Assembly: GCA_964390725.1 (NCBI GenBank)
Contig: CAYMIW010000012.1
Location: 1 to 64,000 of the forward strand
Direction of reading: 5' to 3'
From: JAABTH01 sp964390725
Lineage (GTDB): Bacteria > Bacillota > Dethiobacteria > DTU022
DNA: 64,000 bases
Under the pieces are notes generated by a model, which did no database searches, had not been told where the DNA came from, and saw only the letters and a list, made by a program, of their open reading frames with translations. The translations under genes and the position numbers were made by a program. The first letter of the stretch is position 1. Every line of letters begins with the position of its first letter. Positions 52,400-61,149 of this stretch are shown piece after piece.

Positions 52400-53505
52400 T
52401 GTGGGACTCTAAGCTTTTCAAAGTAGGCATTGGCATTCTTCTTGTATTCTTGATCATTTACATGGGCAGCCAGATCAATTTCATTTTTTATCCCCTGGTT
52501 GTGATTTTCGAGACCCTTTTTATATCTTTTTTCGTAGCCGGTGTCCTTTTCTATTTAACATTTCCCCTCTGCGACTGGCTGAGCAAAGGTAAAATCCCCC
52601 GCCCCCTGGCCATAGTATTTGTCTTCCTGGTTATTATTGGTTTACTGGTGCTGCTCGGCCTGGCAACAGGACCGATTGTTGTTGATGAGTTCAACAAGCT
52701 TATGGTCAGCGTTCCAGAGAAGATCGAATCTGCCGAAAGGTTAATAGAAAATCTCAGGGATTATCCCATATTCAATGCAATCATTGATTTTGACGCTATA
52801 GATCTTGATAACATGACCGACCGCCTTGCAGATTTGGCCTCTACTGCAGCTTCAAGCGTTGTTTCCAGCGTGGCTAACCTGGTAGATTTTTTAACCGAGC
52901 TGTTTTTAACGGTAATAATAGTGCCATTCTTACTCTATTACATGCTAAGGCAAAAAGATCAAAATATAATTCCCGGCCTCGTCGATCGCTATGTGTTAGG
53001 TGATTATGCCGGAGATATTAACAAAACGCTGGCTGAAATGAATAAAATGCTCGGTTCATATTTTCAGGGGCTTGCTGTTGTCTGTTTTCTGGTTGGCGTT
53101 ATGGCCTATATCGGGTTTTTAATAATTGGACTTGAGTTTGCCCTGATCCTGGCCATATTTATTATGTTTACAAACATTGTCCCCTGGATAGGGCCTTTCC
53201 TCGGGGCAATTCCTGCCGTGATTGTAGGCTTAATAGATTCCCCGTTTATGATGCTCCAGGTAATTATTGTTATCCTGATTGTGCAGCAGCTGGAGAGCCT
53301 GGTAATATCGCCCCAGGTGATGGGTCGTAAATTGTCATTAAACCCGATGGCTATTATTTTAGTAGTGTTGGTTGCGGGCAGGCTCGGTGGCCTGTTTGGA
53401 ATTATCCTGGCTGTACCTACTTTTACGGCGCTGAAAATTATTATTAACAATATCTATGATTACATCAGGGTGCATATTAAACCCGAGTCGGGCATTAAGC
53501 TGTAA
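52399..53505 (+). CDS. AI-2E family transporter (PF01594), second copy
   Basis: 368 residues. Two N-terminal hydrophobic helices (about 8-65), a third near 70-95, a soluble amphipathic part (about 95-165), then further helices. Signatures are NIVPWIGPFLGAIPAVIVGL and LVAGRLGGLFGIILAVPTF. It resembles the gene at 7922 in layout but not closely. Co-translated with serS. Substrate not known. Confidence 0.85.
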   Translation: MWDSKLFKVGIGILLVFLIIYMGSQINFIFYPLVVIFETLFISFFVAGVLFYLTFPLCDWLSKGKIPRPLAIVFVFLVIIGLLVLLGLATGPIVVDEFNKLMVSVPEKIESAERLIENLRDYPIFNAIIDFDAIDLDNMTDRLADLASTAASSVVSSVANLVDFLTELFLTVIIVPFLLYYMLRQKDQNIIPGLVDRYVLGDYAGDINKTLAEMNKMLGSYFQGLAVVCFLVGVMAYIGFLIIGLEFALILAIFIMFTNIVPWIGPFLGAIPAVIVGLIDSPFMMLQVIIVILIVQQLESLVISPQVMGRKLSLNPMAIILVVLVAGRLGGLFGIILAVPTFTALKIIINNIYDYIRVHIKPESGIKL

Positions 53506-53510
53506 AAAGT

Positions 53511-53548
53511 AAAAAGAGCCGCCGGAATTAACCAGGGGCTCTTTTTTT
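53511..53548. terminator. Bidirectional intrinsic terminator
   Basis: AAAAAGAGCC pairs with GGCTCTTTTT (10 bp) around a 16-base loop with flanking A and T runs, so it can end both the serS operon (plus) and the serpin gene (minus). Confidence 0.85.
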
Positions 53549-53564
53549 ATACCTGGAAACATTA

Positions 53565-54803
53565 TTAAGGTTGCACAACCGAACCCATGAAGAGAATTGT
53601 ACCTGTCATATCATCTGCGATGGCAAAGAAGAAAGGCCTGTCGATGATCATGGAAAAGGTTTCGGGCATTGCCGTCACCACATCTTCAACTGAAGTGGCA
53701 GCCGCGGCCTCGGTGCCTTCTTCATTAACTTCAATAAAAGATTTATGCTTTACCTCGCTTATATACAGGTCTGGCGGTACTGGATGCATGCTACTGAAGT
53801 CAGCCCGGTTGCCGTCAAAGGCAATCTCCATGCCTAACAATTTAAGGGCATCGTTAAGAGAAACTTCATAATCGAAACTAAACTTTGGCAGCCCCAGTTC
53901 GCCTTCCATACTGCCGAATGAGGCAATCCATCTATCCCAGTTCGCCTGGTTTAGTTCGGTATGGAACTGCTTAAGATCGTTGTCGGGTTTAGGCAGGAAA
54001 AGATACATATTAACCCGTTCATTTTCGCCATATGGAAGGCTTACAGCCTGAAAGAGATCATTTTCCAGGTAGCGAAAATTATCATACCGGAACATAGTCG
54101 GCACAGGGCTGACGGTTCCATCATACCGCTGAAAGTCGTTATCGCGGGTCATATCCGGATCAAAAGGTTCCGACCATTCACCATAAAAATAAATGGCGTT
54201 AATTAAGAACAAAATAGTTTCCGGGCTAATCGGCGGTGTCACAAGCTGCTCAATTCTGCCGCCTGTTTGCTCCTTAACCCAACTGTTTATTTCATCGGCA
54301 GCCTGGTCTTCGCTGAAATCCAAAAAGCTGATTTTGGCATTATAGAAGGTATTGTTCCTTTCCAGGAAGTCTTCATAAAAATTCAGCCCTTCGCGTGCCC
54401 ATAATGAATTGGCAACCGATAATTCAACCCTGGGGTCCGGATTCTGAAGCACCGTAAGCAGATCGCGAAATGCAGCATTTACTTCTTCCAGGCTCATTCC
54501 CTGGAAATTAAGGGTCTCTTCCATGGCTGTTTTTGTTTCTCCCTCTGCTCCGTTGTATGTCATGGCCAGGGCCGTTATAATGCTTGATGGAGAAATGAAC
54601 AGGTTTTCATCATCTTCTTCAGCGAGTTCCCTGAAAAGCTCAAACCCGAACCTGTTATTGGCATTAACCAGTCTTTGGTCGAGTTCCTCCACAGGGGCGG
54701 CGAGGCTTTCCGAATCTGACATTCCACAACCACCTCCGAGCAACATCATTACTGTAAAAGTTAACAGCAAAGCAGTACAGATAAGTCTTCTTGACAGCTT
54801 CAC
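53565..54803 (-). CDS. Lipoprotein serpin, inhibitory type
   Basis: 412 residues from the GTG at 54803, 9 bases after AAGGAGG; an in-frame ATG at 54836 would put that site inside the gene. Signal peptide with a lipobox-like LGGGC (Cys near residue 26). The rest is a full serpin fold of about 370 residues (NRFGFELFRELAEEDDENLF, ISPSSIITALAMTYNGA, LFLINAIYFYGEW, SFDYEVSLNDALKLLGM). The hinge EEGTEAAAAT before the reactive loop, with small residues at P12-P9, is the form of inhibitory serpins. P1-P1' falls at about Thr-Ala, just before Met. Convergent with the serS operon. Confidence 0.92.
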   Translation of the reverse strand: MKLSRRLICTALLLTFTVMMLLGGGCGMSDSESLAAPVEELDQRLVNANNRFGFELFRELAEEDDENLFISPSSIITALAMTYNGAEGETKTAMEETLNFQGMSLEEVNAAFRDLLTVLQNPDPRVELSVANSLWAREGLNFYEDFLERNNTFYNAKISFLDFSEDQAADEINSWVKEQTGGRIEQLVTPPISPETILFLINAIYFYGEWSEPFDPDMTRDNDFQRYDGTVSPVPTMFRYDNFRYLENDLFQAVSLPYGENERVNMYLFLPKPDNDLKQFHTELNQANWDRWIASFGSMEGELGLPKFSFDYEVSLNDALKLLGMEIAFDGNRADFSSMHPVPPDLYISEVKHKSFIEVNEEGTEAAAATSVEDVVTAMPETFSMIIDRPFFFAIADDMTGTILFMGSVVQP

Positions 54804-54969
54804 CTGAAATAACCTCCTTTTTCTTCTCCTGTTCATCTGACAATATTCAGTTCGATTTGGTTCCAGAATAAACGACGCTTAGTTCATGATCAAGCACGAT
54901 AAATGTGGTGAAATAGGTGATTAAAAAGTTAGTTGCCAAACAGTGGAAAAGTTTTGCCTGGTAATATTG

Positions 54970-54999
54970 TCGACAAAAAAAGTATTTTTCAGTTATAAT
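54970..54999 (+). promoter_or_regulatory. Promoter of the MFS gene
   Basis: TCGACA (54970-54975), 18 bases, TATAAT (54994-54999), about 55 bases before the start codon. Confidence 0.55.
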
Positions 55000-55056
55000 A
55001 TCTGTGAATAGAATCGGACATTAGTTTAAAAAAAGCACTAACTGAGATAGCTGGTG

Positions 55057-56433
55057 ATGATAATCAGTAACAATTCAAGCAGTAAGATTATTCTATTCAT
55101 AGTTGCAGTAAGCCATTTTTTTATGCCTTATATGATAACTACAATAAATATTGCCCTGCCTGCCATCGGTTCGGAATTCTCCATAGATGCGGTTATTCTG
55201 AATTGGGTTGCCTCGGCATACCTGCTGGCTTCTGCAATGTTTTTAATTCCTTTTGGCAAGTTAGCCGATATTTACGGTAGGAAAAAAATATTTACCATTG
55301 GTTTTATAGTTTTCACTGTCGCGACCATTCTTGCCGCCACATCAACATCAGCATTCATGCTTATTTTGTTCCGTTTTATTCAGGGCACAGGTGGGGCTAT
55401 GATTTCCAGTACGGCTATAGCGATTATTGCTTCTGTTACCCCGCTTGCAGAAAGAGGCAAAGCACTGGGGATCATTGTAGCTGTTGTCTATATCGGTCAG
55501 ACAGCAGGCCCACTAATCGGTGGTGTTTTGACCCAGCACTTTGGTTGGCGAAGTATCTTCTATACTTTAGTCCCGCTCTGTACCGTGTTGATCGTGCTTA
55601 TTTTCAGGAAAATAAAAGAGGAATGGGTTGAAGAAAATGCAGAGAAATTTAACTATACCAGTTCGGTAATCTATTGTGTTACCTTCCTGCTAATCATGTA
55701 CGGCTTATCCCTGGTTCCTGAAACGACCAGCATCGTGTTTATTATCCTTGGGGTTCTTGGTTTTCTTTACTACCTGTGGCGTGAAAACCGGGTGAAAAAC
55801 CCATTAATTGAAGTCAGCCTGTTTCGCAAAAACAGGGTATTTGCTTTTTCTAACCTGGCGGCGTTAATCAGCTACAGCGCTACCTATGCCGTGATATTTT
55901 TACTGAGCCTCTACCTCCAGTATATCCTGGGTTTATCCCCACAGATGGCCGGGCTTATTCTCATGTCAAAAGCAATTGTGCAGAGTATTTTTTCGCCTGC
56001 TGCCGGAAGTCTTTCGGATAGGATTGATCCCAAAATGCTGGCTTCAGCAGGAATGGCCTTATCAGCAATTGCCCTGTTCATGATGGCCTTTATGAATACA
56101 GAGACCTCCCTGCTTTATGTTATCATTGCCCTGGTTATTCTCGGCCTGGGTATCGGGTTATTTGTTTCACCAAACACTAATGCAATAATGAGCTCGGTTG
56201 AACAAAAATATTACGGGGTATCGTCGGCAACCCTGGCAACAACCAGGTCTCTGGGGCAATTATTCAGCATGGCTATAGTAATGTTGCTCTTTGCCCTTTT
56301 GATAGGCAAAGTTGAAATAACACCTCTTTATTATGATGCCTTTTTAGTTGCCTCAAGGGTCTCATTTATTGTATTTGGATTACTCTGCTTTTTAAGTATC
56401 TTCTTTTCCCAGGCCAGGGGCAGCCTTCGTTAA
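55057..56433 (+). CDS. MFS multidrug exporter, DHA2 (EmrB/QacA) group
   Basis: 458 residues with about 13-14 hydrophobic helices, usual for the 14-helix DHA2 class. Motif A is LADIYGRKKIFTIGF, and the motif C-like element is AVVYIGQTAGPLIGGVLTQH. ATG at 55057; a GTG directly before is possible, and the ribosome binding site is weak (GAGA). Drug specificity cannot be predicted. It is flanked by unrelated genes. Confidence 0.86.
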   Translation: MIISNNSSSKIILFIVAVSHFFMPYMITTINIALPAIGSEFSIDAVILNWVASAYLLASAMFLIPFGKLADIYGRKKIFTIGFIVFTVATILAATSTSAFMLILFRFIQGTGGAMISSTAIAIIASVTPLAERGKALGIIVAVVYIGQTAGPLIGGVLTQHFGWRSIFYTLVPLCTVLIVLIFRKIKEEWVEENAEKFNYTSSVIYCVTFLLIMYGLSLVPETTSIVFIILGVLGFLYYLWRENRVKNPLIEVSLFRKNRVFAFSNLAALISYSATYAVIFLLSLYLQYILGLSPQMAGLILMSKAIVQSIFSPAAGSLSDRIDPKMLASAGMALSAIALFMMAFMNTETSLLYVIIALVILGLGIGLFVSPNTNAIMSSVEQKYYGVSSATLATTRSLGQLFSMAIVMLLFALLIGKVEITPLYYDAFLVASRVSFIVFGLLCFLSIFFSQARGSLR

Positions 56434-56507
56434 TGGCAGACACAACAATGCCCGGTTTGTTAAAGAAAAGCTTGTCCTGAACAATCAGCGGGTTTTATTA
56501 GTATAAG

Positions 56508-56771
56508 CTATCTTTTTTCCAGGATTAGCCTCATTGCCGTTCTTAATTCGCCATTGATTTCAATATCAACAAAAGCGGGGATACATATTAAATTAATTCC
56601 CCCGGGGGCAACAAAACCTCTGGCAATGGCAATGGCCTTTATGGCCTGGTTTAAAGCTCCGGCGCCGATAACCTGCACTTCAGCCTGCCCTTCCTCTCGA
56701 ATTGTTCCGGCGATTGCGCCTGCTAAAGCGTTAGGACTTGATTTTGCCGATCCTTTTAATAAAGTAGTCAC
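56508..56771 (-). CDS. spoVS: Stage V sporulation protein S
   Basis: 87 residues from the GTG at 56771, about 11 bases after AAAGGAGG; a frame starting at 56810 would include this site. The SpoVS core is clear: LKGSAKSSPNALAGAIAGTI, then VQVIGAGALNQAIKAIAIAR, FVAPGGINLICIPAF. It is a small Alba-like protein needed for sporulation in Bacillus and also present in some non-sporulating bacteria. Supports a spore-forming ancestry. Confidence 0.92.
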   Translation of the reverse strand: MTTLLKGSAKSSPNALAGAIAGTIREEGQAEVQVIGAGALNQAIKAIAIARGFVAPGGINLICIPAFVDIEINGELRTAMRLILEKR

Positions 56772-57351
56772 AATAATTGGTTCCTCCTTTGTACTTACAA
56801 TCGACTGCAATTAAGATTAAGATTTTTTTCCTAACGGGAACCATAATGCGGAACCGGGAACTTTAACCTAAGAGGAAAGAATTTCTGTAAGCTAAGTTTA
56901 TCAAATTTTTATAAATTTATCAATTTTCTGCTGTTTATATTTTAGATTGATAAACTGTTGCTTAACATATATTGCGGAGACTGATAAAAATTGCGCACTA
57001 TAGTTGACACTAACACATAGATATAGCTTTTAACCTGACTAAAATATGAAAGAATAATAGATTATTTTATTATAATTCCGTCCTAAGTTACAAATAGTTA
57101 ATGCATTATACCTGAATATGGGTTATCAAAGATAATAATGAACGATTCATTAATACTCTATACCCTTCGGCAAAACTCCTGTCAAGCTTGTTGTTATGCC
57201 ATAAAATGTGGTATTATTGACCTACCGGATTAGCTTTTTAATCGTACAATCCACCCTGAAGAGCCTTTTATTTCGGTATTCATATTTTGCTGCACAATTT
57301 GATAACATACATTTCCTGTAAGAAGATAATAATTTAATTGAGGTGAGCTTA
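56772..57351. promoter_or_regulatory. 580-bp gap between spoVS and the Mo hydroxylase genes
   Basis: No gene seen. The AT-rich part carries a perfect 10-bp inverted repeat AGTTTATCAA (56895-56904) and TTGATAAACT (56947-56956), with a third TTTATCAA copy between them (about 56916-56923): operator-like half-sites. A likely promoter TTGTTG, 18 bases, TATTAT lies at about 57189-57218 for the downstream genes. A lone TTGACA at 57004 has no good -10. Confidence 0.4.
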
Positions 57352-59685
57352 ATGGACAATAAGCATATCGGCAAATCTCTTTTAAGAACTGATGCTTATG
57401 AAAAAGTTAAAGGCCAAGCAACCTATGTGGCTGATATAAAGTTACCCGGCATGCTACATGCGAAGATCCTTCGTTCAGAATATGCCCACGCCAGAATAAT
57501 ATCTATTGATACCAGTGAAGCTGAAAATATGCCTGGAGTAAGAAAGGTAGTAACCGGGCAAGATTGCAAAATCTTATTCGGTGCTTGTATTAAAGATCAG
57601 CCTCCTCTTGCCGTTGATAAGGTAAGGCATGCTGGTGAAGGGGTCGCAGCAGTTATTGCCGAAACTGAAAGACAGGCTGAAGAAGCAACAAAAAAAATTA
57701 GGGTTGAATATAAACCGCTACCTTTTGTTACAGATCCCCTCGAAGCATTTAAGAAAAATGCTCCTGTTATTCATGAACGAAATATTGAATACAACCGGGT
57801 TTCCGGATTTAATCCAAAGGAAGGTACAAATATATTTCATCATTACAAACAAATTAAAGGTGATGCTGAAATTGGTTTTAACGAGTCTGATGTTATTGTG
57901 GAAGAAGAATTTTTTTACCCCTTGTTAAGCCATGTTCAGATGGAACCTCACGGATGCATTGCCTGCTGGGATAGTGAAGATTCTGTCCGCATCTGGGCAA
58001 GCACCCAGGCTCCATTTATTGTTCGGGAAATTGTAGGGCATATGTTTTGTATACCATTTTCTAATATTATAGTAAATGCTCCATACCTGGGTGGAGGGTT
58101 TGGAGGAAAATCAGATGTAAGCATTGAACCGATGGTTGCATACATTTCCAGATTTGTTCCCCATCATCCTGTCAGGCTCATCCTGACAAGAAAAGAAGCT
58201 TTCACTAGCAGCTTATTAGGCAGGGGAATGAAAGGGCGAATTAAAGTTGGAGCAAAAAAAGACGGAAAGCTAATTGCCCTGAAAGCCTCATTTTATTATT
58301 CCGACGGAGCTTATGGCGATACAGGTTGTAATGTAGTTACAGCAACAGGGTTTGTAGCAACTGGTCCGTACGAATATGAGCACTGTGACATCGATTGCTA
58401 CGGTTTGTACACCAACACTCCGCCTGTTGGAGCATATAGAGGATACGGACACCCGGAAGCTCATCTGATGAGTGAACGGATAATGAATATTCTAGCCAGA
58501 AAACTGAACATACCCCAAGCAGAGTTGATGCGTAAGAACTTCCTCTCTGATGGAAAAACCAATGCAGTCGGTCAGATCATCAGAAAAGGTAATGGCGACT
58601 TACACAAGTGCCTTGATGAGATTGAAAGTGCCCTTTTTAATAAGCCAAAACCAGCAGAAGATGAAAACTACTATTATGGGCGGGGTATAGCCGGTTTCAT
58701 GAAGACTCCAATGATGCTGCCCAATGCATCCTCAGGAGCTATAATTAAGATGTGTGAAGATGGCACTTTTAATGTGAGTATAAGCGGAATCGAAATGGGA
58801 CAGGGCTGCCAGACGGCAATGACCCAGATTGCTGCAGAAGCCTTGATGTTACCAACAGAAAAAATAAGGATTTCAAAAGAAGTTGATACTCAGTTCTCAC
58901 CATATGAATGGCAAACTGTAGGATCAATCACAACTTTACGGGCAGGTAATGCCATATTGCAGGCCGCAGAGCGGGCAATTCAAAAAATTAAAGAATCAGT
59001 AGCAATGATAGCTCACAAACCTGTTGAAGACCTTAAATACGAAGGAGAATGGATGTATTCAAAGAGCGATAAAAACTTCGCCTTTGAAACAAAATTACTC
59101 GCCCTGAGTTTCCTTTCGCCTGACGGGCACGGTGTAGGCGAACCTATTGAAACCACAGGCCACTATTACATACCGGGAGTTAAATTTCCCGCTCCTGAAA
59201 TCGGTGGCGGCGACTGCTGCGGAAGCTGGACTTTCGGTTGTGAAGGAGCGGAGGTTAAAGTAAGTAAAAAAACAGGAGAAGTTACAGTTACGCATCTGGC
59301 AATTGCGATTGACTTGGGTAGACTGATTAATCCGATGGGGGCACGGGTTCAAATGGTTGGCGGCATGATGATGGGCTACGGAGCAGCCCTTATGGAAGAA
59401 ATTTTATTTAACGAGAAAGGTTTTATTAAAAATTCGAATTATAATCAATATAAAATACCCAGGCTGTCTGACCTTCCGGAAAAACTGACTGTTAAATTTG
59501 TTGAAACTCCTGACGAAACCGGACCATTTGGCGCAAGATGTATTGCCGAGCATCCGGCTATATCGATTCCCCCTGCAATACTTAATGCCATACAGGACGC
59601 AACTGAAATAGATTTATTTGAAATACCTGTAAAACCGAAAGAGCTCTTGGCAAAAATAGGAGGTGCCAATAATGGCAACAACTAA
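57352..59685 (+). CDS. Molybdenum hydroxylase large subunit (XdhA/CoxL family)
   Basis: 777 residues, start ATG after GAGGTGA. Mo-pterin subunit of xanthine dehydrogenase/aldehyde oxidase type: IGKSLLRTDAYEKVKGQATY start, GGGFGGKSDVSIEP, GAYRGYGHPEAH, GIEMGQGCQTAMTQIAAEAL, and the active-site Glu region GARCIAEHPAISIPPAI. Substrate not decided by sequence: purines are favoured by the neighbouring nucleoside transporter. It overlaps the small Fe-S subunit gene by 14 bases. No FAD (CoxM) subunit gene is found beside it. Confidence 0.87.
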   Translation: MDNKHIGKSLLRTDAYEKVKGQATYVADIKLPGMLHAKILRSEYAHARIISIDTSEAENMPGVRKVVTGQDCKILFGACIKDQPPLAVDKVRHAGEGVAAVIAETERQAEEATKKIRVEYKPLPFVTDPLEAFKKNAPVIHERNIEYNRVSGFNPKEGTNIFHHYKQIKGDAEIGFNESDVIVEEEFFYPLLSHVQMEPHGCIACWDSEDSVRIWASTQAPFIVREIVGHMFCIPFSNIIVNAPYLGGGFGGKSDVSIEPMVAYISRFVPHHPVRLILTRKEAFTSSLLGRGMKGRIKVGAKKDGKLIALKASFYYSDGAYGDTGCNVVTATGFVATGPYEYEHCDIDCYGLYTNTPPVGAYRGYGHPEAHLMSERIMNILARKLNIPQAELMRKNFLSDGKTNAVGQIIRKGNGDLHKCLDEIESALFNKPKPAEDENYYYGRGIAGFMKTPMMLPNASSGAIIKMCEDGTFNVSISGIEMGQGCQTAMTQIAAEALMLPTEKIRISKEVDTQFSPYEWQTVGSITTLRAGNAILQAAERAIQKIKESVAMIAHKPVEDLKYEGEWMYSKSDKNFAFETKLLALSFLSPDGHGVGEPIETTGHYYIPGVKFPAPEIGGGDCCGSWTFGCEGAEVKVSKKTGEVTVTHLAIAIDLGRLINPMGARVQMVGGMMMGYGAALMEEILFNEKGFIKNSNYNQYKIPRLSDLPEKLTVKFVETPDETGPFGARCIAEHPAISIPPAILNAIQDATEIDLFEIPVKPKELLAKIGGANNGNN

Positions 59686-60148
59686 CATCACGCTTGTAGT
59701 AAACGGAATTAAACACGAGCTGACTGTTGATGATAAAGAAACATTAATGCAAGTTTTAAGAGACAGATTGCATCTCACTGGCACCAAAAACGCCTGTTCC
59801 TATGGAGCATGTGGGGCTTGCACTGTTGTAATGGATAATGAAGCGGTGAAAAGTTGCCTTATCAAACCAGCCAAATATGACGGCAAAACAGTTCTAACCA
59901 TTGAAGGCTTATCTGACGGATTTGATCTTCACCCTATTCAGCAGGCATTTATTCAGGCTGGAGCAGTTCAATGCGGCTATTGTACTCCGGGCTATATAAT
60001 GAGCCTTTATGCGCTCTTTAACAAGAATCTTAATGCCACAGATGAGGAAATTAAAGAAGTACTTGAAGAACATATCTGCCGTTGCACAGGCTATGAATTT
60101 ATCTGGGACGCTGCTAAACTTGCCCAGAAAATGCTTCAGGGAAAATAA
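59672..60148 (+). CDS. Molybdenum hydroxylase 2Fe-2S subunit (CoxS/XdhC type)
   Basis: 158 residues from the ATG at 59672, close behind AGGAGGTG. Two clusters: ACSYGACGACTVVMDNEAVKSC (plant-type, Cys 4+2 spaced, written here by its ends) and the helical one GAVQCGYCTPGYIMSL with HICRCTGYEFIW. Electron transfer from the Mo centre. Ends the two-gene operon at a terminator. Confidence 0.92.
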   Translation: MATTNITLVVNGIKHELTVDDKETLMQVLRDRLHLTGTKNACSYGACGACTVVMDNEAVKSCLIKPAKYDGKTVLTIEGLSDGFDLHPIQQAFIQAGAVQCGYCTPGYIMSLYALFNKNLNATDEEIKEVLEEHICRCTGYEFIWDAAKLAQKMLQGK

Positions 60149-60163
60149 TAAACTTAAAAAAAT

Positions 60164-60212
60164 AAAACCCCTGCGATATAATTATATAATATATCGGCAG
60201 GGGTTTTTGTGT
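60164..60212. terminator. Strong terminator between convergent operons
   Basis: AAACCCCTGC pairs with GCAGGGGTTT, continued by GATATA with TATATC, giving a long stem (60164-60207) with T-rich ends on both strands: GTTTTTGT on plus, and TTTTATTTTTTT on minus. Confidence 0.88.
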
Positions 60213-60234
60213 GCAGTTAATTCAGGAATACGAG

Positions 60235-61146
60235 TTACTCACGCTTGTAAGGTTTCAGCAACGCGGCAGGATAGGCTGCATTTCTGTTAGCAATAGTAAG
60301 TGCTATAATAGTAGCGATGTATGGCAGAGACAAAAATAGTTCGTAGGGCAGATTCACTCCTGTAAGCTGAAGGCGTAATTGCAATGCAGAAACTCCGCCA
60401 AAGATAAAGGAGCCCCATAGAACACGGACAGGGTTCCAGTTAGCGAAAATAACCAGGGCAATACATACCCATCCACGTCCGGCGATGATATCGAAAGTAA
60501 AAAACCCCAATGTGGACAACGTTAGGAAACTCCCGCCTATGCCCATGAAGCCGCCTGCGATCATAAGTGATGCAGTTCGAACTCCATATACATTAATTCC
60601 GGCAGCATCTGCAGCTTCAGGGTTTTCACCAACTGCTCTGATCTTCAGACCAAAATTTGTGCGGTATAGAACCCACCAGACTATAGGAATAAGCAAAATT
60701 GCATAATATGTCAGGGGGTACTGGTTTAAAATTTGCCCCAATACAGGTACGTTACTTAATATCCCAGCCTGAGCAAAAGGGATTATCTGTGGTGGGTTAG
60801 ACGGTGTACCGAAGATAACTCTAAAAGCGTAATAGGATAATCCAGTGCAAAAAAGAGTAATGCCAAGACCGGATACATGCTGGTTTACCCCTAAATAAAC
60901 GGTCATCAAGGCCATAAGTAAGCCTGCAAATATACCGGCAAGACATGCTGTTATAACTCCCAACCACAGAGAACCTGTATGATATGTTGTGGCAAATCCA
61001 ACAAAAGCCCCTAAAAGCATTGTACCTTCAATACCTAAGTTAAGAATACCAGCACGTTCTGAAAAGAGTTCACCCAGTGTGCCAAAAATGAGAGGGGTGG
61101 CAACACGTAAAGTAGCAGCGATTAAACCGATCAGTAAAACTTCTAT
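60235..61146 (-). CDS. ABC permease for nucleosides (NupQ-like), AUA start
   Basis: 303 residues when read from an ATA at 61146. The stretch before the first ATG (61020) is the normal N-terminus of this family: EVLLIGLIAATLRVATPL, then GTLGELFSERAGILNLGIEG. The first in-frame ATG would remove these 42 residues. ATA lies 7 bases after GGGAGGG. No ATG, GTG or TTG is in the right place, so a rare start or a mutated ATG is inferred. Eight or so helices follow (GLGITLFCTGLSYYAFRVIF, GFFTFDIIAGRGWVCIALVI). Works with the other permease and the ATPase. Confidence 0.82.
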   Translation of the reverse strand: MEVLLIGLIAATLRVATPLIFGTLGELFSERAGILNLGIEGTMLLGAFVGFATTYHTGSLWLGVITACLAGIFAGLLMALMTVYLGVNQHVSGLGITLFCTGLSYYAFRVIFGTPSNPPQIIPFAQAGILSNVPVLGQILNQYPLTYYAILLIPIVWWVLYRTNFGLKIRAVGENPEAADAAGINVYGVRTASLMIAGGFMGIGGSFLTLSTLGFFTFDIIAGRGWVCIALVIFANWNPVRVLWGSFIFGGVSALQLRLQLTGVNLPYELFLSLPYIATIIALTIANRNAAYPAALLKPYKRE

Positions 61147-61149
61147 TTT

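Noticed and set aside
54804..54836. ATG at 54836 as the serpin start
   Set aside because: The strong AAGGAGG site lies inside that extension and points to the GTG at 54803, which gives a normal lipoprotein signal.
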